From Nonomuraea fuscirosea (lineage in GTDB: Bacteria > Actinomycetota > Actinomycetes > Streptosporangiales > Streptosporangiaceae): a stretch of DNA of 64,000 nucleotides. The notes under the pieces were generated by a model. It worked only from the letters and a program-made list of their open reading frames with translations. It was not told the origin of the DNA and ran no database searches. The stretch is from the NCBI RefSeq assembly GCF_003001935.1, contig NZ_PVNG01000004.1, forward strand, positions 1-64,000, written 5' to 3'. Each line of letters starts with the position of its first letter. Position 1 is the stretch's first letter. Made by a program: the position numbers and the translations under genes. Of the stretch, positions 8,410 to 17,100 are shown piece after piece.

Positions 8410-9810
8410 ATGCAGGATCTGTCGCGACCGGAGCTGAGGTCGCGTGACGTCGGGGGCCACCAGCCGCGCTCCGTGGCGGGCGTCGAATCACCGCGCAGCC
8501 TCGACGAGGTACGCGCGCTCGTCCGGCGGGCCACCGCGGCCAAGCTCCGTCTCTATCCCATCAGCACCGGCAGGAACTGGGGCATGGGCTCCGGCATGCC
8601 GGTCACCGACGACAACCTCGTCGTCGACCTCGGCGGCATGAACCGGGTCCGCAGCCTCGACCTGGAGGCCGGATACGCGGTCATCGAGCCGGGCGTCACC
8701 CAGCGCCAGCTCGCCGCCGTCCTGCGGGACACCCCGTGGATGTTGAACGTCACCGCCTCGTGCGCCGACACCTCCGTGATCGGCAACGCCCTCGACCGCG
8801 GCGACGGGTGCATCCGCTCCCGCGTGCACGACGTGGCCGGCCTGGAGGCCGTGCTGGCCGACGGCAGCGTGGTCACCACCGGCGGGCTCGACCCCGCCGG
8901 CCGCTACCACGGCCGGGTCGCCGGGCCCGACCTGACGTCCTCGTTCGTCCAGCACAACCTGGGCATCGTCACCGCGATGGCCGTCTCGCTCGTGCCGCGC
9001 CCGCAGACCATCGGGCTCGTGCACGGCCGGATGCCGCGCGACCAGGTCAGCGCGGCGGTCGGCGCCGTCACCGGCTTCCTGCGCGCCGGCAACCCGGCCG
9101 ACGGGCTGCTGCGCGTACGCGAGCTGTCCCTCGTCCCCGGCCACGGAGACTGGACGCTGCCGCCCGGCGTGGACCCCGGCCTGTTCACCGTCCTCGGCCC
9201 GCTCATGGGCAGCGACGCCACCGTCGAACTGGCGGAGGAGCTGCTGCGCAAGGCGCTCATCGAGGTCGAGGGCGCCGAGGCCCTGCGCGTGATGGACGCG
9301 GCCGAGGTCGGCCCCGACGACCCGCTCTACCCCAGGGCGCTCATGGCGCAGGGCATCCCCACCTGCCGGGGCGTGCACGCCGCGCTCGGCGTCACCTCCT
9401 GCGACCAGATCGACGAAGGCGCGATGGGCTTCCTGGCCCTGCTGCCGGTCATGCCGATGCACGAAAGAAGGACCGAGCACATCCTGGCGGCGCTCCAGAC
9501 GGCCGTGGACGCCCACACCACCGCCCTCATGGTCGAGTGGAACATGGTCAGCAAGCACATGGCCAACGGCGTCATGCAGATCTTCTTCGACCGCGGCACG
9601 CCCGACGCCGCCTACCGCGCGCACCAGCTCCGCAACGACGGCAACTGCCTGCTGCGCGGGAACGGCTGCGCCATCTACCGCTCCGACATCGACCACGCCG
9701 CCGCCGACGTCTGGTCGGAGACCAGCACCGCCGGACTCGGCATGCTGCACCGGCTCAAGACGGCGCTCGACCCGGACGGCCTGCTGTCGCCCGGCCGGTA
9801 CGGCGCCTGA
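8410..9810 (+). CDS. VAO/PCMH-type FAD-binding oxidoreductase
   Basis: The 466-residue protein has the N-terminal PCMH-type FAD domain (STGRNWGMGSGMP pyrophosphate-binding loop at ~50, YAVIEPGVTQRQLAAVL, then DTSVIGNALDRGDG) and a substrate cap ending in DPDGLLSPGRYG. This is the arrangement of the 4-cresol dehydrogenase / vanillyl-alcohol oxidase branch. Such enzymes oxidise para-substituted phenols or similar benzylic or alcohol substrates using FAD, often covalently bound. The exact substrate is unknown. AAGGAG at 8400-8405 fixes ATG 8410. It follows the 97-residue peptide gene and precedes an exporter, suggesting a tailoring step in a small biosynthetic pathway. Confidence is high for the family and low for the role. 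Confidence 0.85.
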   Translation: MQDLSRPELRSRDVGGHQPRSVAGVESPRSLDEVRALVRRATAAKLRLYPISTGRNWGMGSGMPVTDDNLVVDLGGMNRVRSLDLEAGYAVIEPGVTQRQLAAVLRDTPWMLNVTASCADTSVIGNALDRGDGCIRSRVHDVAGLEAVLADGSVVTTGGLDPAGRYHGRVAGPDLTSSFVQHNLGIVTAMAVSLVPRPQTIGLVHGRMPRDQVSAAVGAVTGFLRAGNPADGLLRVRELSLVPGHGDWTLPPGVDPGLFTVLGPLMGSDATVELAEELLRKALIEVEGAEALRVMDAAEVGPDDPLYPRALMAQGIPTCRGVHAALGVTSCDQIDEGAMGFLALLPVMPMHERRTEHILAALQTAVDAHTTALMVEWNMVSKHMANGVMQIFFDRGTPDAAYRAHQLRNDGNCLLRGNGCAIYRSDIDHAAADVWSETSTAGLGMLHRLKTALDPDGLLSPGRYGA

Positions 9811-9907
9811 GACCGGCACCACCCACCTCACGTCCGGCTCCGCCGCCGGCACCCGCCGGAGTGCGCCCGCGGCGGAGAACGATCGACGCTTTCATAGGAG
9901 GAACCAC

Positions 9908-11524
9908 GTGCGTTCGTCACCAACGGCCAGCAGGGGGACGGGCACGCCAGGCGCGAACCGGCGTCACGGAGTGATGCTGCGCCTGGTCGGTGCGGGTGTC
10001 ATGTTGACGGTGATGGCCGACACCACGGCCACCACCCTGGCGGTGGGCGTCCTGCGATACACGCCCGCCGGCTCCGCGATGCCGCTCGGCGACCTGGTCT
10101 GGCTGACCAGCGCGGCGTTCATCCCGATCGCGGCACTGCTGGCGACCGCGGGCCGCTGGGCCGACCTGTTCGGCCGCCGCCGGGTGCTGGCGGTCGGTCT
10201 CGTCGTGTTCGTGCTCGGCGGGATCGCCACCGTCACCGTCGAACCCTGGTCGTACGTGCTGGCCGCACGGGCCGTGCAGGGCGCGGGAGCCGCGGCGATG
10301 ATCCCGGCCAGCCTCGGGCTGCTGCTCGGGGAACTGCCGGAATCGCAGCGGCGCGGCGCGATCGCGCTGTGGAGCTCCGCCTCCGGGCTCGGCTGCCTGC
10401 TCATGCAGGCGGGCGGCGGCTGGCTGGCGGCCACCGTCGGCTGGCGGTCCCTGTTCATCCCCGACGTCGTCATCGGCGTCGCCCTCCTCATCGCCTGCGC
10501 GGGGCTGCCGTCCGGCCGGCGCAACTCCGCCAAGGGCGTACCCGACGTGCTCGGCGCGTGGCTGCTGGCCGCGGGCATCGCCGTGATCGTGCTGGCCATC
10601 TCCAAGGCCATGGCCTGGGGCATGGACGTGGTGTGGCTGGCGCTGGCCGCGCTGGCCCTGCTGGGCGGCGCGCTCGCGCAGGCCAGGCACCACCGCCTGC
10701 CGGCCATCGACCTGGCCCTGTGGCGGCGGCCCAAGTTCGTCTGGGGCTGGCTGGCCACCTGGGGGTTCGGCGCGCTGTCGTACGGGCTGCTCACCGTGCA
10801 GCCCCTCTACCTGCTCCACCTCGGCTACCCGATGCTCGAAGTGGCCATGTGGCTGACCCCCACATCGGTCGCCGTCGTCGTCACCAGTTTCCTGGCCGGA
10901 CGCATGGTGAAGCGCATCGGCGCGTACGGGCTCATCTACGCCGGATCCCTGCTCTGCGGCGGCGCGTGCGTGCTCGTGCTGGTCCAGGCCGGACCCACCG
11001 TGTGGGGCCTGATCGCCAGCGTCGTGGTCGGAATGGGGGTCGGCGCGCTCGCCCCCGGCACCTCCGTCGCGACCACCCTGGCCGCCCACCCGCACCAGTA
11101 CGCCTCCGCCGTCGGCGCGGCCACCATGGCCCGGATGGTCGGCGGGGCCGTCGGCGTCGCCGTCGTGTCGGTCGTGATCGACCACCCGTTCATGACCGGG
11201 CCGTACGCGGGCCTGGCCGGCGCGCTCGCCCTGTGCGTGGCCATCTCGGTGCTGATCGGGGCGCTGGCCCTGACCAAGATCACCCGGCTCCGGCCGGACC
11301 CGGGTGACGTGATGATCAAGGTGCCCCGCCGGATGCTGCTCGAACTGCGCATGACCCTCGCCACCGTCGCGGCGGAGGCCGACGCGCTGCTGCCGGTCGA
11401 GACCCGCACTCCCTCCGCACCCCCCTATCCGGGCCCCAACCCGGATCACTACCCGGACCCTGTCCCGCGCCCCAGAGCGGCCGAACCAGGCCCGCTCGCC
11501 GGCACCCGCGGGCACACGCACTAG
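9908..11524 (+). CDS. MFS drug/metabolite exporter (DHA2-like, ~14 TM)
   Basis: A 538-residue integral membrane protein with 13-14 hydrophobic segments and the MFS loop signature DLFGRRRVLAVG after the second pair of helices (~residue 80). It is the length and shape of DHA2 (EmrB/QacA-type) proton-coupled exporters. Motif C-like glycine/proline pattern LLLGELPESQRRGAIALWSS is present around 140. The last ~60 residues are a cytoplasmic Pro-rich tail. GTG 9908 follows AGGAGG (9896-9901). Its place between two flavin enzymes suggests it exports the product of this cluster or gives self-resistance; that role is inferred from context. Confidence 0.88.
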   Translation: MRSSPTASRGTGTPGANRRHGVMLRLVGAGVMLTVMADTTATTLAVGVLRYTPAGSAMPLGDLVWLTSAAFIPIAALLATAGRWADLFGRRRVLAVGLVVFVLGGIATVTVEPWSYVLAARAVQGAGAAAMIPASLGLLLGELPESQRRGAIALWSSASGLGCLLMQAGGGWLAATVGWRSLFIPDVVIGVALLIACAGLPSGRRNSAKGVPDVLGAWLLAAGIAVIVLAISKAMAWGMDVVWLALAALALLGGALAQARHHRLPAIDLALWRRPKFVWGWLATWGFGALSYGLLTVQPLYLLHLGYPMLEVAMWLTPTSVAVVVTSFLAGRMVKRIGAYGLIYAGSLLCGGACVLVLVQAGPTVWGLIASVVVGMGVGALAPGTSVATTLAAHPHQYASAVGAATMARMVGGAVGVAVVSVVIDHPFMTGPYAGLAGALALCVAISVLIGALALTKITRLRPDPGDVMIKVPRRMLLELRMTLATVAAEADALLPVETRTPSAPPYPGPNPDHYPDPVPRPRAAEPGPLAGTRGHTH

Positions 11525-11551
11525 TTCAACCATTCGAAAGGGCTCCCCGTC

Positions 11552-12685
11552 ATGGCAACCACATCCTGCGACGTAGCCATCGTCGGCGCCGGTCTCGGCG
11601 GCTGTTTCCTGGCCTTACTCCTGAGCCGCCGCGGCCGCGACGTCGTCGTCATCGAACAGGGACCCTCGGTCCCCAGCGCGGGGGCCGACTTCCTCAAGCC
11701 ACCTGGACTGCGGGTGCTGGCCCGGCACGGGCTGGCGAACCTCGTCGGACGCAACGGCCTGCGGCGCGACCTCGTCCGCTACTACCACGACGGCGACCCC
11801 ATCCAGGACTGCCACTTCCCCGACGGTGGCTTCCTCATCCGCCCGTACCGTGAGCTGGTCGAGCTCATCTACACCTCCTGCGCGATGGAGGGCGTCGAGT
11901 TCCGCTTCGACGTCAGCATCGACGACATCGCCACGGACGGGAACCGCGTGGAGGAGCTGACGCTCTCCGACGGCCGGCGGCTGCGCGCCGACGTCGTCAT
12001 CGGCGCCGACGGCACCAAGTCCGCGATCCGCCGGGCGCTCGGCATCGAACAGCTCACCATGCCGTACGAGCGGCTGCTCATGCGGGTGGCCACCGTGCCG
12101 CTGAGCGCCAGCGTCGCCCAGCTCAACCGGCTCTACTTCAGCTCGGAAGGCTGGATGACCTACCTGTACCCGATCAGCAGGGACCAGGCCAGGGTGTTCG
12201 TCGGCCTGCCGCCAGAGGCGGACAAGGAGATCTTCCAGGACGGCATCCCGGTCCTGCTGGACGAGCTGAAGAAGTTCGTCACCGAGAGCTCCGACGCCTT
12301 CAACTTCCTGCTGCCCGCCACCTGGCAGCGGATCAAGGTCTCCTCGCTGCGGGTGGAGGCCTACCACAAGGGCAACGCCGCCCTGCTCGGCTCGGCCGCG
12401 TTCGCCTGCCATCCGATGACGGGCATGGGCATGAGCTACACCCTGCACGACGCCGAGATCCTGGCCGACGTCATCTGCGCGGCCGGGAGCGACCACGAGC
12501 TGCTCGACCGGCTGCTCGGCGCCCGGTACGAGCCGCGCCGGGAGGCCCACAGGGAGCTCATCGACTACGGCGACGCCCTGGCCTCCACCTTCCGCGACCG
12601 GGCCGCCTACCTCGCGGCCTTCCGCCCCGACCTGCACGTCCACGGCGAATCCGCGGCCCCGGCCCACCTGGAACCGGCCGGGTGA
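11552..12685 (+). CDS. FAD-dependent aromatic-hydroxylase-type monooxygenase
   Basis: The 377-residue protein carries the three fingerprints of the class A flavoprotein hydroxylases. The Rossmann GxGxxG is in AIVGAGLGGCFLALLLS at the N-terminus, the DG motif is ADVVIGADGTKSAIRR (~155), and the third motif is in the region LGSAAFACHPMTGMGMSY (~290). In the third motif the usual GD reads GS and AH reads AF, a notable deviation at the FAD ribityl contact. It should hydroxylate or epoxidise a substrate with NAD(P)H and O2. The start is ATG with AAAGG upstream. It is 27 bp behind the MFS gene, in the same probable operon, together with the VAO-type oxidase and the desaturase. Confidence 0.85.
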   Translation: MATTSCDVAIVGAGLGGCFLALLLSRRGRDVVVIEQGPSVPSAGADFLKPPGLRVLARHGLANLVGRNGLRRDLVRYYHDGDPIQDCHFPDGGFLIRPYRELVELIYTSCAMEGVEFRFDVSIDDIATDGNRVEELTLSDGRRLRADVVIGADGTKSAIRRALGIEQLTMPYERLLMRVATVPLSASVAQLNRLYFSSEGWMTYLYPISRDQARVFVGLPPEADKEIFQDGIPVLLDELKKFVTESSDAFNFLLPATWQRIKVSSLRVEAYHKGNAALLGSAAFACHPMTGMGMSYTLHDAEILADVICAAGSDHELLDRLLGARYEPRREAHRELIDYGDALASTFRDRAAYLAAFRPDLHVHGESAAPAHLEPAG

Positions 12686-13060
12686 GCCGTACGGGACCGG
12701 CGGCGTGAGCCGCACAGGACGGCGGCGTGAGCCGCACGGGACCGGACGGGTGGCCGGACGAGCCGCGCCGGGCCGGGCGAGGGACCGTGCGGACGCGCCG
12801 GGCCGGGCGAGGGTCCGTGCGGAGACGCGGGGCCGGGCGAGGGGCCCGTGCGTACGTGCCGAGCCGGTGTCCCCGCCGCCCGCCGTTCCCCACCCAGATG
12901 GGGCCGCCCGGCGCCGACGCTGAGGGCGAAGAGCGGTCCCGGTCCCGAGGCGGCGGGGACGCCCCATGGTAGGGCGGGCACTACCGCGGAACCGGGTGAC
13001 AGCGGGGGTTCGTGAGACCCCGGGAACCGGCGATGCTGGGAGGACCATTCCCCTCCTCGG
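12686..13060. repeat. intergenic ~22-30 bp degenerate tandem repeats
   Basis: Right after the hydroxylase stop, GGCGTGAGCCGCACRGGACGGC occurs about three times (12686-12745). It is followed by three copies of a ~30-bp unit around GCCGGGCGAGGGTCCGTGCG (12770-12860). No gene is supported here. The array separates the desaturase gene from the rest of the cluster. Confidence 0.7.
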
Positions 13061-13074
13061 CATCGGAGACGTAC

Positions 13075-14115
13075 GTGACTGTGGCAGAGACCTCCCGCCC
13101 GGCCCCGGGACAACGGCGGGGAAGCGACTTCGCGCGGCTGTCGCGGCGCATCGCCCAGGAAGGGCTGCTGGACAAGCGGCCCGGCTACTACGCGGTCAGG
13201 ATCAGCCTGGTCGCCGCCCTGTTCGCGGGCACCTGGGCGCTGTTCGCCGCCGTCGGCGACTCCTGGTGGCAACTGCCTGTCGCGGTGCTGCTGGCGGTGG
13301 CCTTCGCGCAGGTCACCCTGCTGGCCCACGACCTGGCGCACGGGCAGATCTGGCGGTCGCGGCGCGTCGGCAGGATCGCCGGGCTGCTGGCGGGCAACCT
13401 GGCCGTCGGCCTCAGCTACGGCTGGTGGATGGACAAGCACACCCGTCACCACGCCAACCCCAACCACGAGGACCACGACCCCGACGTCGCCCCCGACGTC
13501 CTCGTCTGGTCGGAGAAGCAGGCCGGGGAGAGCCGGGGACTGCCCCGCTTCGTCGGCCGCCACCAGGCCTGGTTGTTCTTCCCCCTGCTCACCCTCGAAG
13601 GGCTCAACCTCAAGCTCTCCAGCTTCCGCGCGCTGCGCCGCGAATCGCTCAAGGGCAGGGGCGTCGAGGGGCTGCTGCTGAGCGCGCACGTGCTGGCCTA
13701 CCTGGGTGCGGCGTTCCTGGTGCTGCCGCTGCCCAAGGCGCTGCTCTTCCTGGTCGTCCACCAGGCCTGCTACGGCGTCTACCTCGGCTGCACCTTCGCG
13801 CCCAACCACAAGGGCATGCCCGTGCTCACCGCCGAGGACGAGCTGGACTTCCTCCGCCGCCAGGTGCTCACCTCGCGCAACGTGCGCGGCGGACGGCTGA
13901 TCAACACCGCGCTCGGCGGGCTCAACTTCCAGATCGAGCACCACCTGTTCCCCAGCATGCCCAGCGTCAACCTGCGCAAGGCGCAGCCGATCGTGCGCGA
14001 GTACTGCGCCTCGCTCGGCGTCGGGTACGTCGAATGCGGGCTGGTGGAGTCGTGGGCGCAGGCACTGCGCCACCTGCACGAGGTGGGCCGGCCGCTGCGC
14101 GAGGCCAAGGCGTGA
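13075..14115 (+). CDS. membrane fatty acid desaturase family protein
   Basis: The 346-residue membrane protein has the three His boxes of front-end/acyl-lipid desaturases: HDLAH (~85), HTRHHANPNHEDHD (~122), and FQIEHHLFPSMP (~285) with the QxxHH form. These bind the di-iron centre that inserts a double bond (or hydroxylates) using O2 and electrons from ferredoxin or a cytochrome. Four to five membrane helices are seen. GTG 13075 is preferred because GGAGA (13065-13069) lies five bases upstream; an ATG at 13033 is possible but lacks a ribosome site. It may belong to the 7-14 kb cluster or be an independent lipid gene, since a repeat-filled 390-bp gap separates them. Confidence 0.85.
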   Translation: MTVAETSRPAPGQRRGSDFARLSRRIAQEGLLDKRPGYYAVRISLVAALFAGTWALFAAVGDSWWQLPVAVLLAVAFAQVTLLAHDLAHGQIWRSRRVGRIAGLLAGNLAVGLSYGWWMDKHTRHHANPNHEDHDPDVAPDVLVWSEKQAGESRGLPRFVGRHQAWLFFPLLTLEGLNLKLSSFRALRRESLKGRGVEGLLLSAHVLAYLGAAFLVLPLPKALLFLVVHQACYGVYLGCTFAPNHKGMPVLTAEDELDFLRRQVLTSRNVRGGRLINTALGGLNFQIEHHLFPSMPSVNLRKAQPIVREYCASLGVGYVECGLVESWAQALRHLHEVGRPLREAKA

Positions 14116-14121
14116 CCGGGG

Positions 14122-14412
14122 TCAGGACGTGACGATCAGCTCCATGCCGTTGGCGTCCTGGCGGACCTGATGGCCGGCGTCGGTCAGCACGGTCCGCAGC
14201 GCCAGTTGCACCGCCGCTCGGATCGTGGCGTACTTGACCAGCTGCTCCGCCGAGGCGCCCCAGGCGATGACCACTCCGCGCGCCGGATCGTGCCAGATGC
14301 CGAGTCCGCCGTCGGCGGACATCAGGGACGGCTCGACGGTGAAGCCGGCCGCGGAAAGCTCCTGGCGGACCACGCGCTCCAGGTCCTCACCGGCGCTCGT
14401 GACGATGTCCAT
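14122..14412 (-). CDS. small hypothetical protein
   Basis: A 96-residue soluble protein (MDIVTSAGEDLERVVRQELS) with an alpha/beta-like pattern, including GIWHDPARGVVIAWGASAEQ and a helical stretch to the C-terminus. I recognise no domain. It converges on the desaturase gene with six bases between the stops. An in-frame ATG lies further upstream at 14493, but the good coding pattern begins at MDIV; there is no clear Shine-Dalgarno in front of either. It lies divergently to the next membrane-protein gene. Confidence 0.55.
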   Translation of the reverse strand: MDIVTSAGEDLERVVRQELSAAGFTVEPSLMSADGGLGIWHDPARGVVIAWGASAEQLVKYATIRAAVQLALRTVLTDAGHQVRQDANGMELIVTS

Positions 14413-14485
14413 CAGAACCGACTGCCCGCACGCGGGCGTTTCGAACCTCCCGGGCCTCGACGAACTCTGTGGAAAGATGTCGGCT

Positions 14486-15346
14486 GTGCCCACTCCGTCC
14501 CTCTCCGGGCCCTTCGCCCGCGCCGCCTCCCATGGCGCGCCTTCGGGCAGGAGGGCTTCTGGCAGGACGGCTTACGGCAGGTCGGCTTACGGCAGGTCGG
14601 CTTACGGCAAGGCGGCTTACGGCAAGGCGGCCTTCGCGGGCGTGCGTTTTTTTCCGGGCGCTGCTGAGAGCACTGCCGGGGGAACGGGGCTCCGGCTGGC
14701 GCGGGCCGTGGTGTTCGCGACCGTGTGCGGGGCGGTGTCGGCCGGTGGGCACGCGCTGGCCGGCGGGGGCGTGGTGCCGTTCGGGGCCTACCTGGCCGGA
14801 ACGCTCGCCGCCTTCGCGCTGGCGTACCTGATCGACGGGCGCGAGCGGGGCCTGCCCGTCGTGCTGGCCGCCACCACCGGCACCCAGACGCTGCTGCACC
14901 TGCTCTTCGAACGGCTCGCGCCCGCCCAGGCGCACCTGCCCGAGCAGTATCCGGGCCACCTCCTGAGCGGCCACCTGCTGAACGGCCGCCTCCTGGACGG
15001 GCTTTCCCCGAGCGGGCTGGACGGGCACCTCCTTCACGGGCCCGCCCCGAGCGGGCATCCCTCCTTCGGCATGGCGCTGGCCCACCTCACGGTCGCGGCG
15101 CTGACGGCGTGGTGGCTGCATCGCGGCGAGCGCGCGCTGTGGACCATGATCCGCCTGTGCGGCACGGAGTGCCCGCTCGTCGGCCCGCTCGTGCGCTCGC
15201 TCGTACGCCTGCTCATCCCTGCCCCGGCACCGGCCGGCGCGGGAACGGCGGGCAGGTCGATGACGTACGGCGTCGCCGCCTGCTCAGGCCGGGCCGTACC
15301 GGGAACGATCAGCAGGCGAGGGCCGCCGGCGACGGCGCGTCGTTGA
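14486..15346 (+). CDS. membrane protein of unknown function upstream of copC, with Tyr-Gly repeats
   Basis: The 286-residue protein starts with a disordered region holding tandem (S/A)AYG(R/K) pentads (~27-50) encoded by a 15-bp minisatellite at 14567-14635. Then come about four membrane helices (LRLARAVVFATVCGAVSAGG, FGAYLAGTLAAFALAYLIDG, VLAATTGTQTLLHLLFERL, MALAHLTVAALTAWWLH) with a His-rich loop (HLLSGHLLNGRLL, GHLLHG). The His-rich loop and its place 77 bp before copC hint at a part in copper handling; this is an inference. GTG 14486 has GGAAAG (14471-14476) nine bases upstream. No enzymatic motif is visible. Confidence 0.65.
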   Translation: MPTPSLSGPFARAASHGAPSGRRASGRTAYGRSAYGRSAYGKAAYGKAAFAGVRFFPGAAESTAGGTGLRLARAVVFATVCGAVSAGGHALAGGGVVPFGAYLAGTLAAFALAYLIDGRERGLPVVLAATTGTQTLLHLLFERLAPAQAHLPEQYPGHLLSGHLLNGRLLDGLSPSGLDGHLLHGPAPSGHPSFGMALAHLTVAALTAWWLHRGERALWTMIRLCGTECPLVGPLVRSLVRLLIPAPAPAGAGTAGRSMTYGVAACSGRAVPGTISRRGPPATARR

Positions 15347-15423
15347 CGCACCTCCCCGCCCTTGCCCGTGCCCGGACGCCGGCGCCGTGGGCGCGGTCGT
15401 CCGGATGATCTCTGGAGACCAGC

Positions 15424-16083
15424 ATGACAATCCCGCCGCGACACATCCGCAAGGCCGCGCTGGCGGCGCTCGCCTGCGCACTTTTCCTGATATTTCCTGC
15501 CTCACCCGCTTTTGCCCACGACACGCTCAAGAGCAGCTCACCCGCGAAGAACGCCCAGATCTCCTCGCCCAAGGAGATCGAACTCGAATTCAGCGCCGGC
15601 GTGAAGTTCCCGTTCGTCGTGCTCCACGACGCGGCGGGCAAGGAGATCGCTCTGGGCGAGCCCCGGCTCGACGGCCCCCTAGTCCGCACCGACGTGCCGC
15701 AGGCCCTCCCGCCGGGCTCGTACGTGCTCGCCTGGCGCGTCGTCTCCTCGGACGGACATCCCATCGAGGGTGAGATCCCCTTCGGCGTGCGAGGATCTTC
15801 TTCGACGGCTTCGCCCTCGGGCGAGCAGACCGCACCGGCGGACGGCCAGTCCGCCGGCCCAGCCACCGACGCCGCCACCGACGCCGCCACCAGCGCCGCC
15901 GCGACGTCCGCCGCGCCCGCCGGCCCGGACGCGTCGGCGGCGGCCGGGCAGCGGCCCGCGTCCTCGGCCGGCGTTCCCGGCTGGATCTGGGGCGGGCTGG
16001 CCGTGCTGGTGGTGCTGGGTGCGTTCGTCCTGCTGCGGACCTCGCGCCGGGCCCGCGACCGGGAGGAAGTGGATGCGGGCTGA
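15424..16083 (+). CDS. copC: CopC-family copper resistance protein with C-terminal anchor
   Basis: The 219-residue exported protein has a Sec signal peptide ending in FAHD. Cleavage before His would leave His as residue 1 of the mature protein, the N-terminal Cu(II) ligand of CopC proteins. The CopC/YobA domain follows (LKSSSPAKNAQISSP, EIELEFSAGVKF, and the second ligand region VVSSDGHPIEGE). An Ala/Thr/Pro-rich linker (~125-175) leads to one C-terminal membrane helix (WIWGGLAVLVVLGAFVLL) and an Arg-rich cytoplasmic tail. It should bind Cu(II) outside the cell; no CopD gene is adjacent, unless the preceding membrane protein takes that place. The ATG follows GGAGA at ~15414. Its end overlaps the next gene by 11 bases. 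Confidence 0.88.
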   Translation: MTIPPRHIRKAALAALACALFLIFPASPAFAHDTLKSSSPAKNAQISSPKEIELEFSAGVKFPFVVLHDAAGKEIALGEPRLDGPLVRTDVPQALPPGSYVLAWRVVSSDGHPIEGEIPFGVRGSSSTASPSGEQTAPADGQSAGPATDAATDAATSAAATSAAPAGPDASAAAGQRPASSAGVPGWIWGGLAVLVVLGAFVLLRTSRRARDREEVDAG

Positions 16084-17071
16084 GCAGGCCAGGCGGATCG
16101 CGCGGCAGTGGGTGCGCGAGGAGGGCAGCGCGCTGCCCGGCTTCGCGGGGGCGTTCCTGACCGGGTCGGTGCTCTGGGCCGACCCGGCCGCCGAGCTGGC
16201 CCCGAGCTCCGACGTGGACGTCATGGTGGTCGCGCACCCCGGCACTCCGATCGGTCACATCGGGAAATTCCCCTATCAAGGGGTGCTGCTGGAGGTCTCC
16301 TCCATGACCGGGCTCGGCTCCACGCACGAGGTGCTGAGCGACTACCACCTGGCCGGCAGCTTCCACCTCCCGTGCGTGCTGGCCGACCCCACGGGGCGGC
16401 TGGGCGAGCTCCAGCGGGTGGTGGCCCGCGATTTCGCCGAACGCCCCTGGGTGCTGGCCCGCTGCACCCACGCCATGGACCGGGTCCGCGGCTTCATCAA
16501 CGGCGTGGACGAGTCCGCGCCGCCGGTGGAGCAGATCACCTCGTGGCTGTTCGGCACGGGGGTGACCGCGCACGTGCTGCTGGTGGCCGGGCTGCGCAAC
16601 CCCACCGTCCGCCGCCGGTACGCGGCCGTGCGCGACCTGCTCGCCGACCACGGGCGGCTGGAGTACCACGAGGGCCTGCTCGACCTGCTCGGCTGCGCGC
16701 GGCTCGGCGCGGCCGAGGTCGGGCGGCACCTGGACGCGCTGGAGCGGGTGTTCGACGCGGCCGCCTCGGTGCGGGCGCCCGCGTACCGGTTCGACTCCGA
16801 CATCAGCCCCGTGGCCAGGCCGGCCGCCATCGACGGCAGCCGGGAGCTCATCGACCAGGGGCTGCACCGGGAGGCGGTCTTCTGGATGGCGGCCACGTAC
16901 GCGCGCTGCCTGACCAAGCGGGCGCTGGCCGGCGAGAGCGGTTATGAGGACGGCTTCGCCGAACTGCTGTCCGACCTGGGCGTCGAGACGCTCGCCGACC
17001 GGCGCCGGCGCGGCGACCGGGTGCTCGCGGCGCTCCCCGGCCTCTGGCAGACCGCCACCGCCCTGTGCTGA
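16073..17071 (+). CDS. nucleotidyltransferase-fold protein
   Basis: The 332-residue soluble protein begins with a pol-beta-type nucleotidyltransferase domain. Residues ~33-55 show GSVLW followed by SSDVDVMVV, the GS...DxD pattern that binds metal and NTP in aminoglycoside adenylyltransferases and MNT proteins. The C-terminal two thirds is helical, with no named domain. GGAGGAAG (16062-16069) lies inside the 3' end of copC, and ATG 16073 overlaps it by 11 bases, so the two are translationally coupled. The substrate (antibiotic, protein or nucleotide) is unknown. The gene ends in a strong bidirectional hairpin. Confidence 0.7.
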   Translation: MRAEQARRIARQWVREEGSALPGFAGAFLTGSVLWADPAAELAPSSDVDVMVVAHPGTPIGHIGKFPYQGVLLEVSSMTGLGSTHEVLSDYHLAGSFHLPCVLADPTGRLGELQRVVARDFAERPWVLARCTHAMDRVRGFINGVDESAPPVEQITSWLFGTGVTAHVLLVAGLRNPTVRRRYAAVRDLLADHGRLEYHEGLLDLLGCARLGAAEVGRHLDALERVFDAAASVRAPAYRFDSDISPVARPAAIDGSRELIDQGLHREAVFWMAATYARCLTKRALAGESGYEDGFAELLSDLGVETLADRRRRGDRVLAALPGLWQTATALC

Positions 17072-17100
17072 CGCCCGTCCCCGGGGTGGCGGGCGTCAGC
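17067..17100. terminator. bidirectional terminator between convergent genes
   Basis: A perfect 11-bp inverted repeat, GCTGACGCCCG (17067-17077) and CGGGCGTCAGC (17090-17100), has a 12-nt GC-rich loop. The stop codons of both convergent genes lie within the two arms. There is no T-tract, as is common in actinobacteria. Confidence 0.8.
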
